DNA of 64,000 nt from Craterostigma plantagineum (taxonomy: Eukaryota > Streptophyta > Magnoliopsida > Lamiales > Linderniaceae). Shown here in pieces: positions 34,083-44,267 of this stretch (position 1 is its first letter; each line of letters begins with the position of its first letter). A program made the position numbers and the translations under genes. Below the pieces are notes generated by a model that ran no database searches, had not been told where the DNA came from, and saw only the letters and a list, made by a program, of their open reading frames with translations. Location: NCBI GenBank assembly GCA_027422505.1, contig JAPQWV010000362.1, forward strand, positions 496,001-560,000. The letters are read 5' to 3'.

Positions 34083-36417
34083 ATGACCAAGTTATCACAA
34101 CGGAACTCAACTAACACCTCCAATGTTAACCTCAACGGTGTGATGATGAATCCATGCATGAAGCCTAAGAGAACTAGGAAGACTATTCCTAGAGATTCTC
34201 CGCCTCAAAGGAGCTCGATTTATCGCGGGGTGACGAGGTTATTGGCTAATTACATGATCTATCGAGTTATTTCTACTGTTAATTGGTTTCAAATCGCAAA
34301 ATTAATCCCTAAAGAAATGAAAAACATAACATGCATGTATTACTTTTTTATTTTTGTTGTAACGAATTAAAGACATCGATGGACTGGAAGATATGAAGCA
34401 CATCTGTGGGATAAGAACTGCTGGAATGAAGCACAAAACAAGAAAGGAAGACAAGGTATGCGTTGTTTTTAATTATTGATTAGAAATTCGTACATAATTT
34501 ATTTAGCTTTCTGGTATATATTTATGTATTGCCTATAACTCACATTATAAGTTTCATATATGTATGGGGTTTTGATACTGATGCAATGTCGACGGAAACT
34601 GCAGTTTATCTTGGTATGTCCTTGTTCTAGTTTAGTTTTCATTAATCATTCACATTAGTGATAATTACAATATAGTTCAGTGATGGTAAATAGAAATTTA
34701 ATTGCTTGTATTTTAGGTGCTTATGATGATGAAGCAGCAGCTGCCCGTGCATATGACTTGGCTGCACTTAAGTATTGGGGTCAAGATACAATTCTCAATT
34801 TCCCGGTAATTATCAGATAATGATCAGTAATATATTGTGTGTATCTTTCTATTTTATTAAGTGGGAGATGCTTATAGTAACTACTTTCTAATTAATTTGG
34901 TGTGTCACTCTTAATTACAAATTTACCCATGATTTTGATAAATATTACAAATATATCCTCAAATTGATTCTCAAATACAAAATAAAAGCGATAAGATTAT
35001 ACTTATAATTTAATATAAACATAACTTAAAATATGAAACTTTGTTTATATTTAAATGCACATGCATAGAATCCGCATATGTCCTAGATATATATATAGTC
35101 AACATAAATAATTTTCTTCTTCATATGTCATCATGATCGGGGGACTAATAAATTTATATTTATCGTCGGCATGCATTACTAGGCATCGACATACCATAAG
35201 GAGCTACTTGAAATGGAAGGCCAATCAAGGGAAGAATACATTGGATCATTGAGAAGGTAAGTCAAGTTGATTAATTCTATGAATCACGAGGCTGATTAAT
35301 TAATTATCCGATTGCATATTTTGGTTGAAAAAATTTGCAGGAAAAGCAGTGGCTTCTCAAGAGGAGTTTCCAAGTATAGAGGAGTAGCGAGGTAAATGAG
35401 TGTTCCCTACACATCTCAAACGGAAAAATATAATAAAACAAAATTGAATTTTCATGTCTTTATCCATAGATATGTATAAGTAATCTGTGACAATACTTGG
35501 GGATTCAAGTAGTTCAAATCTAGAATAAATCCCGTGATAATACGCCAATAAACGAGACAAATGTCAATCGCCAAGTGTAATAAAAAAAAAACTATTTAAC
35601 CGATCGATGGATGATATTAATAATTAAAAAAAATGATGCAGACATCACCACAACGGAAGATGGGAAGCTCGAATTGGCAGAGTCTTTGGAAACAAATATC
35701 TCTATCTTGGAACTTACGGTAATTAAATACATAACATAATTATAATAAAATGTGTAGATATAATCTATCATTTTGTAATTAAATGCGTTTTTTTTATTTA
35801 ATGTCTTCAAAGCTACCCAAGAAGAAGCAGCAGTTGCGTACGACATGGCTGCTATAGAGTACCGTGGGCTTAACGCCGTCACGAACTTCGATCTCAGCCG
35901 TTACATCAAATGGCTGAGACCCAACGCTGCAAACAACGCGACGACGGCGACGGAGACGGCGACAGCCGCCGACGAAGCTAATAACGCCGGCACAAACCTG
36001 CCTCCACTGAGCCAAACAACAGTCTTCCACGAAACCGCCGCCGGTTTGACCGCCCAACAACCGCCGGATTCCGCCGTACCTCAGCCACGGCCGGCCAGCA
36101 ACGCCACGTCGGCGCTCGGCCTTTTGCTGCAGTCTTCCATGTTTAAGGAGATGGTGGAGATGACTCTGGGCAAGGAAGGAGCTGATTACGATGGCGATAA
36201 CGGTGATAATTATTACAGGCCGCTCGAGGAAGAGTCTTCATCGTACTCGTCGGCGGCGGCTGCTAACAGCATTATGCCCGAGGATGTAAAGACGTGTTTT
36301 CAGGCCGACGACTTTTGCGGGGACGATTTCTTCGGTGATATGAACTCTTTCATGCCCCAGCCTCATCATCATCATCAGTTTGATTCCATGATGAATGGTG
36401 AGGATTTGATGCTATAA
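34083..36417 (+). CDS. Double-AP2 transcription factor, WRI3/WRI4-like, 380 aa
   Basis: Eight exons: 34083-34237, 34373-34455, 34605-34613, 34717-34805, 35183-35256, 35341-35391, 35642-35718, 35813-36417; all GT-AG, 1143 coding nt. The first AP2 domain runs [22 protein letters not shown]...[28 protein letters not shown]. The linker is [24 protein letters not shown], and the second AP2 domain is [20 protein letters not shown]...[26 protein letters not shown]. Exon 3 is a 9-nt micro-exon supplying V-Y-L, the hallmark of AP2 genes of this clade. The tail is Ala/Thr-rich and acidic, with a His run near the end, and fits an activation domain. WRINKLED-type factors control fatty-acid and cuticle lipid genes. 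The closest match by eye is WRI4/WRI3 (At1g79700, At1g16060), not WRI1. Confidence 0.92.
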
Positions 36418-36742
36418 ATTCAATTTCCTTGCTGATTCTATTATTCTTTCTGATTTTTTTTTATAGCAGTATACTGATTGGAATTCAATAAAGAATATAT
36501 ATACACATGTTCGACGGAATTGCCAATGTTCAACCATTAATTAATATTTCATTTGTTCTTCTGTGTTGTTGGCAGTAAAAAGATTATTGATTTATTAGTA
36601 GACAATCATCTCCATCTTCTTCTTTCTAGTTATAAAACTCACTTCTTGATAGCCCCATTGTTTTGCATTGAATAAATGAGGATAATCTACAAACAATGCT
36701 GCAGATAAAAACCAAAAATCCTAAAATGAGGATTAAATATCC
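36418..36742. other. Convergent 3' region between the AP2 and INTS3 genes
   Basis: 325 bp, AT-rich, no gene seen. Both genes end here. Confidence 0.5.
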
Positions 36743-38140
36743 CTAAACTCCCTTCAATGGTAGACTGTTAAAAAAAGGAGTTAGCTTTTCCTTGAGAAAT
36801 GGAGGGATCATATCACAGCTAATCAACACATCAATGGACTGAACTACGCCTTTGCTAACAAGCGCACGAAAAGCCCCAGAAATCCCATGAATCAGCAGCT
36901 CCTTCCTCTCAAGATCGTAATTATCGCACAATATAAACAAAAAGTCGAGCAGCGAATTCGTGACGTCGGCGTACCTCGGAACAGAGTTCATCATCAAGAG
37001 CATAGCGGGCTCAACGTTCATAATACTGTCAACTCCTTCGTCGAAAAACAGCCAATCGTAGAACAGAGCAAGCTTCGCATTCGCCTCGACGTGGTTCTGC
37101 AAGCCCGACTTCAGCAACCAGCCTACGACAGCCCATCTCGGGATAATATCAGAATTGATGATTTCATTACACGGATGATGAGCACAGCATACGAATCTCA
37201 CGATGTCGATCACTACCGTGCTTCTACCAGGCTTGGCAAGAAACTTGTTAGAAAACCATAGCTGATACCTCCTTTGGCTGCCTAGTTTCACATGACCAAG
37301 CAAGAACCTCAACTGAGACTCCATTTCTGGGGTCAATCTGAGCAGAAAGTATCTGCTTGACGTTCTCAGGCGATAAATCTGTGAAATATCAGAAAAATCT
37401 GCAGTTTTGAACGAAGATGGATTGCATAACAAGTCTTTCCATATAGCCCGAAACTCAGGCACATGAACCAAATCTTGCAAAAGCCTGATGAGATCCCTCC
37501 CAATCTTCAAACACAATTCAAAACTTCCTCTCAACATTTTAACACAGAAGGCAATCTCCAACTGTCTCAAAGCCTCAAGTTTTGGCCCATTCGACGCCCT
37601 GAAATGGTCGGAGAGTAACCGAAGGAATACATACAGTGCACTCGTCAATACCAATGGCTCTTCATCTAACAAGTATTCATAATTACTGTAGAAAAGGCCA
37701 GCCATCTCATAACACAGCCATAGATTCTCATCGCCGAGGTCTCCACCTATGATCTGCCTCAAAAGGGAGACCAACAAATCATCAAACCCAACTGCTAAAA
37801 CATCGACCATGACACGACTCGCCCAAATTAACTGCCTTTGCACAGATTCATCCATCTTTGCATACAACGTATTCACAAGCTCGACTAGGCTGCGAGTGAA
37901 ATAGCAATACCCATCGGTTATAATGCCGTGCAAGTGCTTAACGTGGAGGTGGGCGTTATTGGGTTCGGTTAGAATTGCGTACAGTAGCGCCCTGTTGAGG
38001 TTTAGGTATTCCTCTTTCGTCGGAATTTTTAAGGAGAACGGTGGTTTGAGTTGAGGTGCAAGCGAAGTGAAGGCCTCTCTGAGATTGATTTCAATTGGGT
38101 TTTCTGCCTCGAACACTGATCTTTGAGTCAGCTTCGCCAT
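36743..38140 (-). CDS. INTS3: Integrator complex subunit 3-like protein, 465 aa
   Basis: Intronless frame. All-helical protein with signatures of the Ints3 N-terminal region: FSLKIPTKEEYLNLNRALLYAILTEP, HLHGIITDGYCYFTRSLVELVNTLYAKM, RQLIWASRVMVDVLAVGFDDLLVSLLRQIIGGD, LVLTSALYVFLRLLSDH, FCVKMLRGSFELCLKIGRDLIRLLQDL, and CCAHHPCNEIINSDIIPRWAVVGWLL. It ends after the Ints3 N-terminal domain (FLKEKLTPFFNSLPLKGV), so it is half the animal length, as is the plant homologue (At4g14590, EMB2739-like). Integrator processes snRNA 3' ends. The open frame extends upstream to 38161 with a TTG, but the first ATG is 38140 (MAKLTQRSVFE). Identity is from recalled family pattern, not alignment. Confidence 0.78.
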   Translation of the reverse strand: MAKLTQRSVFEAENPIEINLREAFTSLAPQLKPPFSLKIPTKEEYLNLNRALLYAILTEPNNAHLHVKHLHGIITDGYCYFTRSLVELVNTLYAKMDESVQRQLIWASRVMVDVLAVGFDDLLVSLLRQIIGGDLGDENLWLCYEMAGLFYSNYEYLLDEEPLVLTSALYVFLRLLSDHFRASNGPKLEALRQLEIAFCVKMLRGSFELCLKIGRDLIRLLQDLVHVPEFRAIWKDLLCNPSSFKTADFSDISQIYRLRTSSRYFLLRLTPEMESQLRFLLGHVKLGSQRRYQLWFSNKFLAKPGRSTVVIDIVRFVCCAHHPCNEIINSDIIPRWAVVGWLLKSGLQNHVEANAKLALFYDWLFFDEGVDSIMNVEPAMLLMMNSVPRYADVTNSLLDFLFILCDNYDLERKELLIHGISGAFRALVSKGVVQSIDVLISCDMIPPFLKEKLTPFFNSLPLKGV

Positions 38141-38751
38141 ACAACTGTTTTGCCGAAACAATCAACTCAAATTTGTTCCCCTCGATTCAACTCTCAATTA
38201 GGAAAACGTCGCAATAAGCACTCAGCTAATTCTCAGAAAGAAACATCATCACTTGACTTCCAACTCTAATTTGCTTTGTCTATGACACCTTTGTTCGAGT
38301 GAGCAAATGAACTGCCAGCCAAGGACTGATATTCTCAATTAAGTAGCAATGCAATACGTCAGCAAAAGCCCATGTTGTCTCCACATAAAAGCCCATCAGC
38401 CCAGTTACAATATTTATGATATTATTATTTATTATTTTTATAGCCGAAGAATAATTCAAATACTCACAAACCGACTTCATTTATTAGCTGCTACTAATAC
38501 AAACAAGCATTGACGAAGGAAGCCATGACATTTCCGATTATCGAAAACATAAGAAAGAGAAGAAAAAAGGAAAAGGAAGAAACGAAAAAAAAAAAACCAT
38601 TAGAAGGTCCATACACTTTGCCAATTAATCAAACCACAATCGAATAGGGATTCCATTACGACGACTGAGTTTCCCATTTTATTCATTACACAGCAAACTG
38701 TTTCCAAACGTAATAAACAACATATGCATGCATCACTTATTTTCGCCTTAA
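38141..38751. other. Intergenic region between INTS3 and the glycine-rich gene
   Basis: 611 bp, AT-rich, no gene seen. It should hold the INTS3 promoter and the glycine-rich gene's 3'UTR. Confidence 0.45.
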
Positions 38752-39231
38752 TTAGTTTCCTCCACCAGCGCCCGACCCATGACCCGATCCTTCACCATAT
38801 CCACTCCCACGACCCGACCCCTCACCTCCGCCTCCACCACCACCACCTCCGCCGCCGCCGCCGCCACCACCACCATTTACCGAGCCCGACCCAGCCCGTG
38901 ACCCAGCAAAACTCCCAGCAGATGAACCTGCCTCCGAGCCAGCTCCTCCACCTCCCGAACCAGAGCTAGAGCTCGAGCTCGAACTCGAACTTGAGCTTGA
39001 ACTCGAACCTGAACCCGAGCCAGCACCGGCGCCTGATCCACTCCCAGCCCCTCCCACACCAATGCCGAGTCCAAGGCCTATTCCCGCCCCTACGTTCCCC
39101 AAGCCTAAGCCGCCTAAGTTGAGGCTTAGGTCTTTCCTTGCAGTGATGCGGCTTGACTCAGAGAATAAAACTACAGATGACGTAATTATCATAATGAGAA
39201 GGATACATGGCGGCTTATTCAACCTAGTCAT
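38752..39231 (-). CDS. Glycine/serine-rich secreted protein, 159 aa
   Basis: A hydrophobic signal peptide (CILLIMIITSSVVLFSESS) is followed by SRITARKDLSLNLGGLGLGNVGAGIG. The rest is low complexity: alternating G-S/G-A pairs, a run of 15 Ser, a run of about 17 Gly, and a GSGYGEGSGHGSGAGGGN tail. This fits a glycine-rich cell-wall structural protein, class unknown. The Gly run is coded by GGC/GGT-type triplets, visible as CCG/CCA repeats on the + strand at about 38825-38878, which can vary in length between individuals. A TATA-like TATAAATACC is at about 39310-39320 on the minus strand. There is no homology beyond composition. Confidence 0.75.
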   Translation of the reverse strand: MTRLNKPPCILLIMIITSSVVLFSESSRITARKDLSLNLGGLGLGNVGAGIGLGLGIGVGGAGSGSGAGAGSGSGSSSSSSSSSSSSSSSGSGGGGAGSEAGSSAGSFAGSRAGSGSVNGGGGGGGGGGGGGGGGGEGSGRGSGYGEGSGHGSGAGGGN

Positions 39232-39997
39232 AATGTTTACTCTCAGTTATTTCAAGTTATTTCTTTGATTTTTCTTTAAGGGTACAAGCACTTGTACTTG
39301 GAACTCGCGGGTATTTATAGGGTGTAAAAGGTTTAAGGTCGTTGGCATATTGCAACAGTGCCAAATTAAGTCGTAAATCGGATGAAAAGTGGGACGTGAC
39401 ACTCGGCTTCTTGATCATTCGTAATGGGGAAATTTATTTGAGTGTTGTAGAAAAGAACGTCAAGAATGTGTGGTTGAAATAATTCAACAAGGTTTAAAGT
39501 GAAGGTGCAGTGGAGAGGCTCGCTGGAATCCTCAATGCATGCGCTGGCCATTAACATCGTGAGATAAGATTTAGAGTTTATTGTAGACAATATGAGATTT
39601 TGATTGGTCAGTAAGCATTATTGAAGAATCATTATCTTATTAATTTAATTCGCTATAGCTCTAAAGGGATCTGTAGACTTCTATGACTCTATCCCCAAAG
39701 AGTTGCGTGTGGCTTTGCCATGCTACAATGTGGGAGATATAAATCATTATCGCATTAATTAGAAACAATAAGTATGTGGATATGCGATATAAATCATTTC
39801 TTTCGGGAGTTGTTGAGAGAGGCGTTTTGCTTTGCTTTGCTTTTGCGTCCTTGGGCATATAAAAAAAAAAATGGCTGGCATATAAAAGTGGTAGTAGTCG
39901 TTTATACATCGAATCTGTGATCAAATGTGATCAACAGAAAAACATCAGATTATACATCAAGATCAAATAATCCACACAATTGTGGGGGGAAAAAAGC
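39232..39997. other. Promoter of the glycine-rich gene and 3' region of the Vma12-like gene
   Basis: 766 bp of AT-rich DNA. Short open frames on both strands lack any family resemblance. TATAAATACC (minus strand, about 39310-39320) lies about 80 bp upstream of the glycine-rich protein's ATG. Confidence 0.45.
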
Positions 39998-41110
39998 TCA
40001 TTGATCCTTCTTCACTGTAGAAATGGAAGGGGGAGAAGATGATGGTTTAGATCGGAGATCTTGGCTTGAAGCTCTGAATATAAACAAAAGGGTCTCCACA
40101 AGCATGCCACCAACTAATCCCAGTATTCCTCCAGCAGCACTCTTGAGATATCCAGACATTAATTATTATTATTACTATAATAATTGAACTTTTAGGTCTA
40201 TAAACGATAAGAACACCATATATTTGGCCAGCAAGAGTGTTATTACCATGGCAGGATTGCGGCTGAATAAGGCTCTAAATGCTGCATATCCAACTAGGTA
40301 GCCCGTGAACATTATAAGCACAACATGTAACCCTGTGAAGAAGGGACGATGAACAAGTGTGAGGTTTGATCGATGTAATTATAAGAAACGAAGAAATCCA
40401 GACAGAGACAGGTTACCAAAGCCTATTTGATCCTTGTAAGAAGAAAAGGGCTCTTCAGTGCGCTTCCTAGGTGTGATATCCTTAACCATCTCGTCGTAAG
40501 CTTTCCTCTCTGCTGCCTCAGCGAGCTTCCTCAGCCTTGCTTTCAACTCTTCACTCTAATCCCCAAAAAAAAAAAAAAATTTACAGACGCACATTTCTAC
40601 TCGCTATTTACGCGAAAAACATATACATGACTTTGCGAACAGAAACGTAGTTATCAGTTCCAAAGCTGAAAAAAAAAAAAACCTATCTTGAAAGCATTTG
40701 CGACCGAAAAATCATGATGGCCAATCGAAATCTATCAGAAACAAGAAAGCCAAAACAGGATAGCACCACGATAACAACCAGAAATTATCAAAAATAAACT
40801 AAGGAAAATCGATGGGGAAATTGAAAAATTTTACCTTTTCCCTGGGCTTGGGGCTCGTAAAGACAAAATTGGAACCCGAAAGAAGATCGATTAATCTGGG
40901 TCGGACGGTCGGGTCGGATCCGAGCCAGACATTTTTAAGGGATCGATAGGGTACAGTCGAGCTTGCTATAAGAGAAGAGGAGAGATCTCGTAGCTCTTGG
41001 CTCAGATTTGAATCCGTTGAAGCTCTAGTGAGGAACGATCGTATCGAATCGGTGTTCGATAAGACTAAGCCTGTTTCGCTCCGCACGGCGTCGTTTTGGT
41101 CGGCGACCAT
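39998..41110 (-). CDS. VMA12: V-ATPase assembly factor Vma12-like protein, 214 aa
   Basis: Four exons: 41110-40835, 40555-40417, 40332-40247, 40141-39998; GT-AG, 645 coding nt. The N-terminus (NTDSIRSFLTRASTDSNLSQELRDLSSSL) and PKPREKSEELKARLRKLAEAAERKAYDEMVKDITP match the cytosolic helical region of Vma12/TMEM199. Two adjacent membrane helices follow: GLHVVLIMFTGYLVGYAAFRAL and AGGILGLVGGMLVETLLFIF. The tail is short and basic. Yeast Vma12 acts with Vma22 in the ER to assemble the V-ATPase Vo sector. It resembles the Arabidopsis ER-based V-ATPase assembly factor (At5g52980). Confidence 0.87.
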
Positions 41111-41787
41111 CTTCGTTGTTTGTGCTGCAGATATCTACTGTACATAACAATAATTAATGATGCAACAATTTCCGCAGCAGCTTAGAACATAATAATGAAA
41201 AATGGTCAGTAATTAAAATGATTTTTTATTATGAATTTAAGTTTGGCGAGTATAAATTGAAACTGAAAAAGGAACGTGATATGAGATGAGATACGATGAA
41301 GATCAATGTTACAATATTTTGCTAGATTTTATTAATTGAGGAATAAATATTTTTAGGCGCACAATTGGTATCTTGGCCATCTCCATCCAAAAACATAATC
41401 TCAACTTCATGTCACATCAAATAGCAATTCTTCTCCAACTATTAAACTCATTTTCAAACTCAAAATAATATTCTCAAAATATTTTTTTTCATACCAAATT
41501 TTATAACTTTTCAATACTCTCCCATGTATTTTACAACTTTACAAATTAGACAACAATTAGGCCAAAAAAATTAAATAATAATATTATTTTAAATTCAATA
41601 AAATAATATTATAGTACAATAATATTATTTTATTGTACATTAATACTATTTTAAATTCAATAATATTATTAGTTCAATAATATTATTTTAAATTCAATAA
41701 TAAAAATAAATGAGAAAATATTTAATAAAATAACTTCTGAAATATTATTAGTACAACCGAAAGGTACATTTAAGTATCAGATTTGGT

Positions 41788-41982
41788 TTATTCCTCCCGC
41801 AAATGATCAATAAGTGCTTCCAAAGTGCAGTGTGATCATCTTTATTTCTAATTTTTTTGGTACCGAGATAACTCCTGAAATCGAGCATTTTCATCAATTG
41901 CGTATTCGACCTCCGGCGGCGGCGTTTCCATCTCAAATTCCATTGGAGCACTTAAGTCACGTTCATCCTCAACAATCATATT
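41788..41982 (-). pseudogene. Relic of a PIF/Harbinger-type transposase (ALP1-like) C-terminus
   Basis: Read on the minus strand from 41982, the frame gives NMIVEDERDLSAPMEFEMET then PPPEVEYAIDENARFQELSRY, which is the C-terminal end of Harbinger/DDE_4 transposases (HNMIVEDERD...DEN.RF..F..). The frame then hits TAG, and the conserved continuation (KDDHTALWKHL, then IDHLREE and stop) appears in two other frames. At least two frame breaks separate these blocks. No catalytic DDE region is found upstream. This is a decayed fragment of a transposon or of a domesticated ALP1-like gene, with no function expected. Confidence 0.7.
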
Positions 41983-42175
41983 GTTTTCGTTAATATTCAG
42001 CTGTGCGTATTACGTCTAACTATATTTTGTGTGTGGAAACTGGAAGTTAATTAGTTCTTCAACAATGGAATAAAAGACATTTACTAACTTTAAGTGGGCT
42101 TATTTATATGAGTTGAGAAATTCTCAGTTAATGAACAGTACAAACGGAAATATGAGTCCAAAGGAAAGAGAAAGT

Positions 42176-42201
42176 CACACACACACACACACACATATAT
42201 A
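42176..42201. repeat. (AC)n(AT)n microsatellite
   Basis: About nine AC units followed by four AT units. Confidence 0.85.
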
Positions 42202-42910
42202 TGAAATGGGTGTCAATTGGATCATATTTTTGTGTTTTTGCTGGATAATGAGTCTCCATTGGAGATGAATTTAGATCTTTGTATTGACTATTCATCTTGG
42301 AACACAGACAAACTCAAAAGTACAAAACTAAATTCATTGGATATGCAGCGGTAGAGCAATACAAACAAAACTTGCGGAGAGAAAGATGATCCCACTAACC
42401 ACATATAAGATTTAACTAAAAAAATTCAATTCCAATAACAAAAACTCAAATATAGACAACGATTTGTGATCAACGACAATGAATCATTGCTAGATTTTTA
42501 TTTTTTGGCACTTACTAGGGCTACCTCTTCGTAGAGAACGAAGACATGCGCAAACTCATTAAAGGTTTTATTTCTTGATTTCGCTGTTGAACATATTTGT
42601 CTCTTCCTGATTTCTTGAAAACCCAACAATGTTCATTTATTTTATGCATGTTTGATCAGAGCTGCTCGATGAGATCTACCATGTACTTCTGATAGGAACT
42701 GTAGTAATAGATCCTATTGCAAGAACTTATTATAAAACTGATCATACAATAATAATTTCAGTTGGCTACGCTTTAATACAAAAACGCCATTGGACAAATA
42801 CGTTTGATTTTTACCTTAATTCCACATATTTCATGTCGAACCAAGACGACGAGAAGATAATCGAACAAGGTATTGCAATGATATCTAGGGTTTTCGCCAT
42901 TGATTTTCCC

Positions 42911-42917
42911 TATAAAA
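42911..42917 (+). promoter_or_regulatory. TATA box of EG45-like gene 1
   Basis: TATAAAA within CCCTATAAAAGGGG, 67 bp upstream of ATG 42984. Position and sequence fit a plant TATA box with a leader of about 40 bp. Confidence 0.65.
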
Positions 42918-42983
42918 GGGGCTTGTTCCTTTTCCCCCTCGAGAACAATAAAATCAAGATTAATATCATCAGATTCACAAATC

Positions 42984-43487
42984 ATGAAACGTTTTTCATT
43001 TATAGTCTTGGCAGTGACCATCATGATCATCATATATCTTTCGTCGGCGAATGCTGATCGGGGAATCGCTTCTTTCTACGACGGCCCATATACCCGTAAG
43101 TTCCATTGACTAACACAATAACGCTCATAAAAAACATAACCTTGATCAACATAATTCTGATTATTCGTTTACAAATTTTTTGGGGGACAAACAAAAATTA
43201 AAATAGAGGTGGCGTGCGGTTACAACAAGCGCCAAGGTAACATGATAGCAGCTGCTAGCGATGCGCTTTGGGACAACGGAGCGGCTTGTGGTCGAAAATA
43301 TAAGATTAAGTGCGTGGGAGGCGCAAACGAGGCGCCGCACCCATGCAGAGGCAAAAAGAGCATCACTGTGAAGATCGTCGACTATTGCCCGCCGGGCTGT
43401 GCTAGCACTGTCGATCTCTCTAAGCCCGCCTTTGAAGCCATAGCTGACCCTGATGCGGGCCTAGTCAAAATCGACTTTAAACAGTAA
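42984..43487 (+). CDS. EG45-like (plant natriuretic peptide type) secreted protein, copy 1, 130 aa
   Basis: Two exons: 42984-43095 and 43207-43487, 393 coding nt. Signal peptide (FIVLAVTIMIIIYLSSANA), then mature DRGIASFYDGPYT|QVACGYNK. The expansin-like double-psi barrel motifs are ALWDNGAACGRKYKIKC, PHPCRGKKSITVKIVDYCPP and VDLSKPAFEAIADPDAG. Conserved Cys are retained. It has no expansin C-terminal domain, so it is the EG45/PNP-A class, apoplastic signalling-related proteins affecting water and ion balance. Exon lengths (112 and 281 nt) are identical to those of copy 3. The acceptor is AATAG|AG, giving Gln at the junction where relatives have Pro. Confidence 0.88.
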
Positions 43488-44267
43488 AAATTTCCTCTTT
43501 CTGCCATTATTATTATATTTTAGTCGAAAATTTCTTCCGTGTTAATGTGTTTTTCTCTTTTGTTTTTAGGGTTTGAGATGTTTTGGAAAGGAGATTGAGA
43601 AGGAAAGGGTACGCCATATGTCCTACCTCGGACCGAGATATAGTTGTTTAGTTTGTTCTCAATAAAATGAAAAGTGGCAGCACATTAACTCGATGTGTAC
43701 TTGTTGTGTGTTGTAAGAAATTACAATAAGATAATTATAGTAAACGCTCATCAGTCTTCTTCGACAACGATTTAATTTCGAGAATCCAGACAGGATATGA
43801 AAATTGAAATCAAATATGAAAGTGTGTGTTCTTTTAAAATGTAAATAATATTTTGAGTTAGCAGTAGGACGGCGAATTTAGTACCAAAGATATAGGACCT
43901 TGAAGTCAGGATTCAACTTTACACACAAACACATATAAACAAAGGTAAATAATTTATATATGTATCCTGCGTATTACATCAATGTCCTTCTATATCCCAC
44001 ACACACACACAACTAATTAAGCACACACAAAATCCAGCGCAAGGGCAAAACTACAAGCACCCTTTATTATTCGAATAGCAGTTCATCTCTTGTTTGCTCA
44101 AAGCCCTGCATATCACAATCTAAGCAAACACATCAGTTCATATCCAAATAATAAGTACATGAAAAACTAAAAGATTATGGTGACTGATAATTTAGAAGAT
44201 ATTATATATGTATACCATGATTAATTCCTATATCTATAAAAATCTTACATTAATATTTTCCCCATGA

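Larger units (their letters stand above)
41111..42983. other. AT-rich intergenic region with a transposase relic and a microsatellite
   Basis: 1.87 kb upstream of the Vma12-like gene (-) and of the first EG45-like gene (+). From 41.5 to 41.75 kb it is made of repeated AATAATATTATTTTAAATTCAAT units. A Harbinger-type transposase relic sits at 41788-41982 and an (AC)n(AT)n tract at 42176-42201. No other gene seen. Confidence 0.55.
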
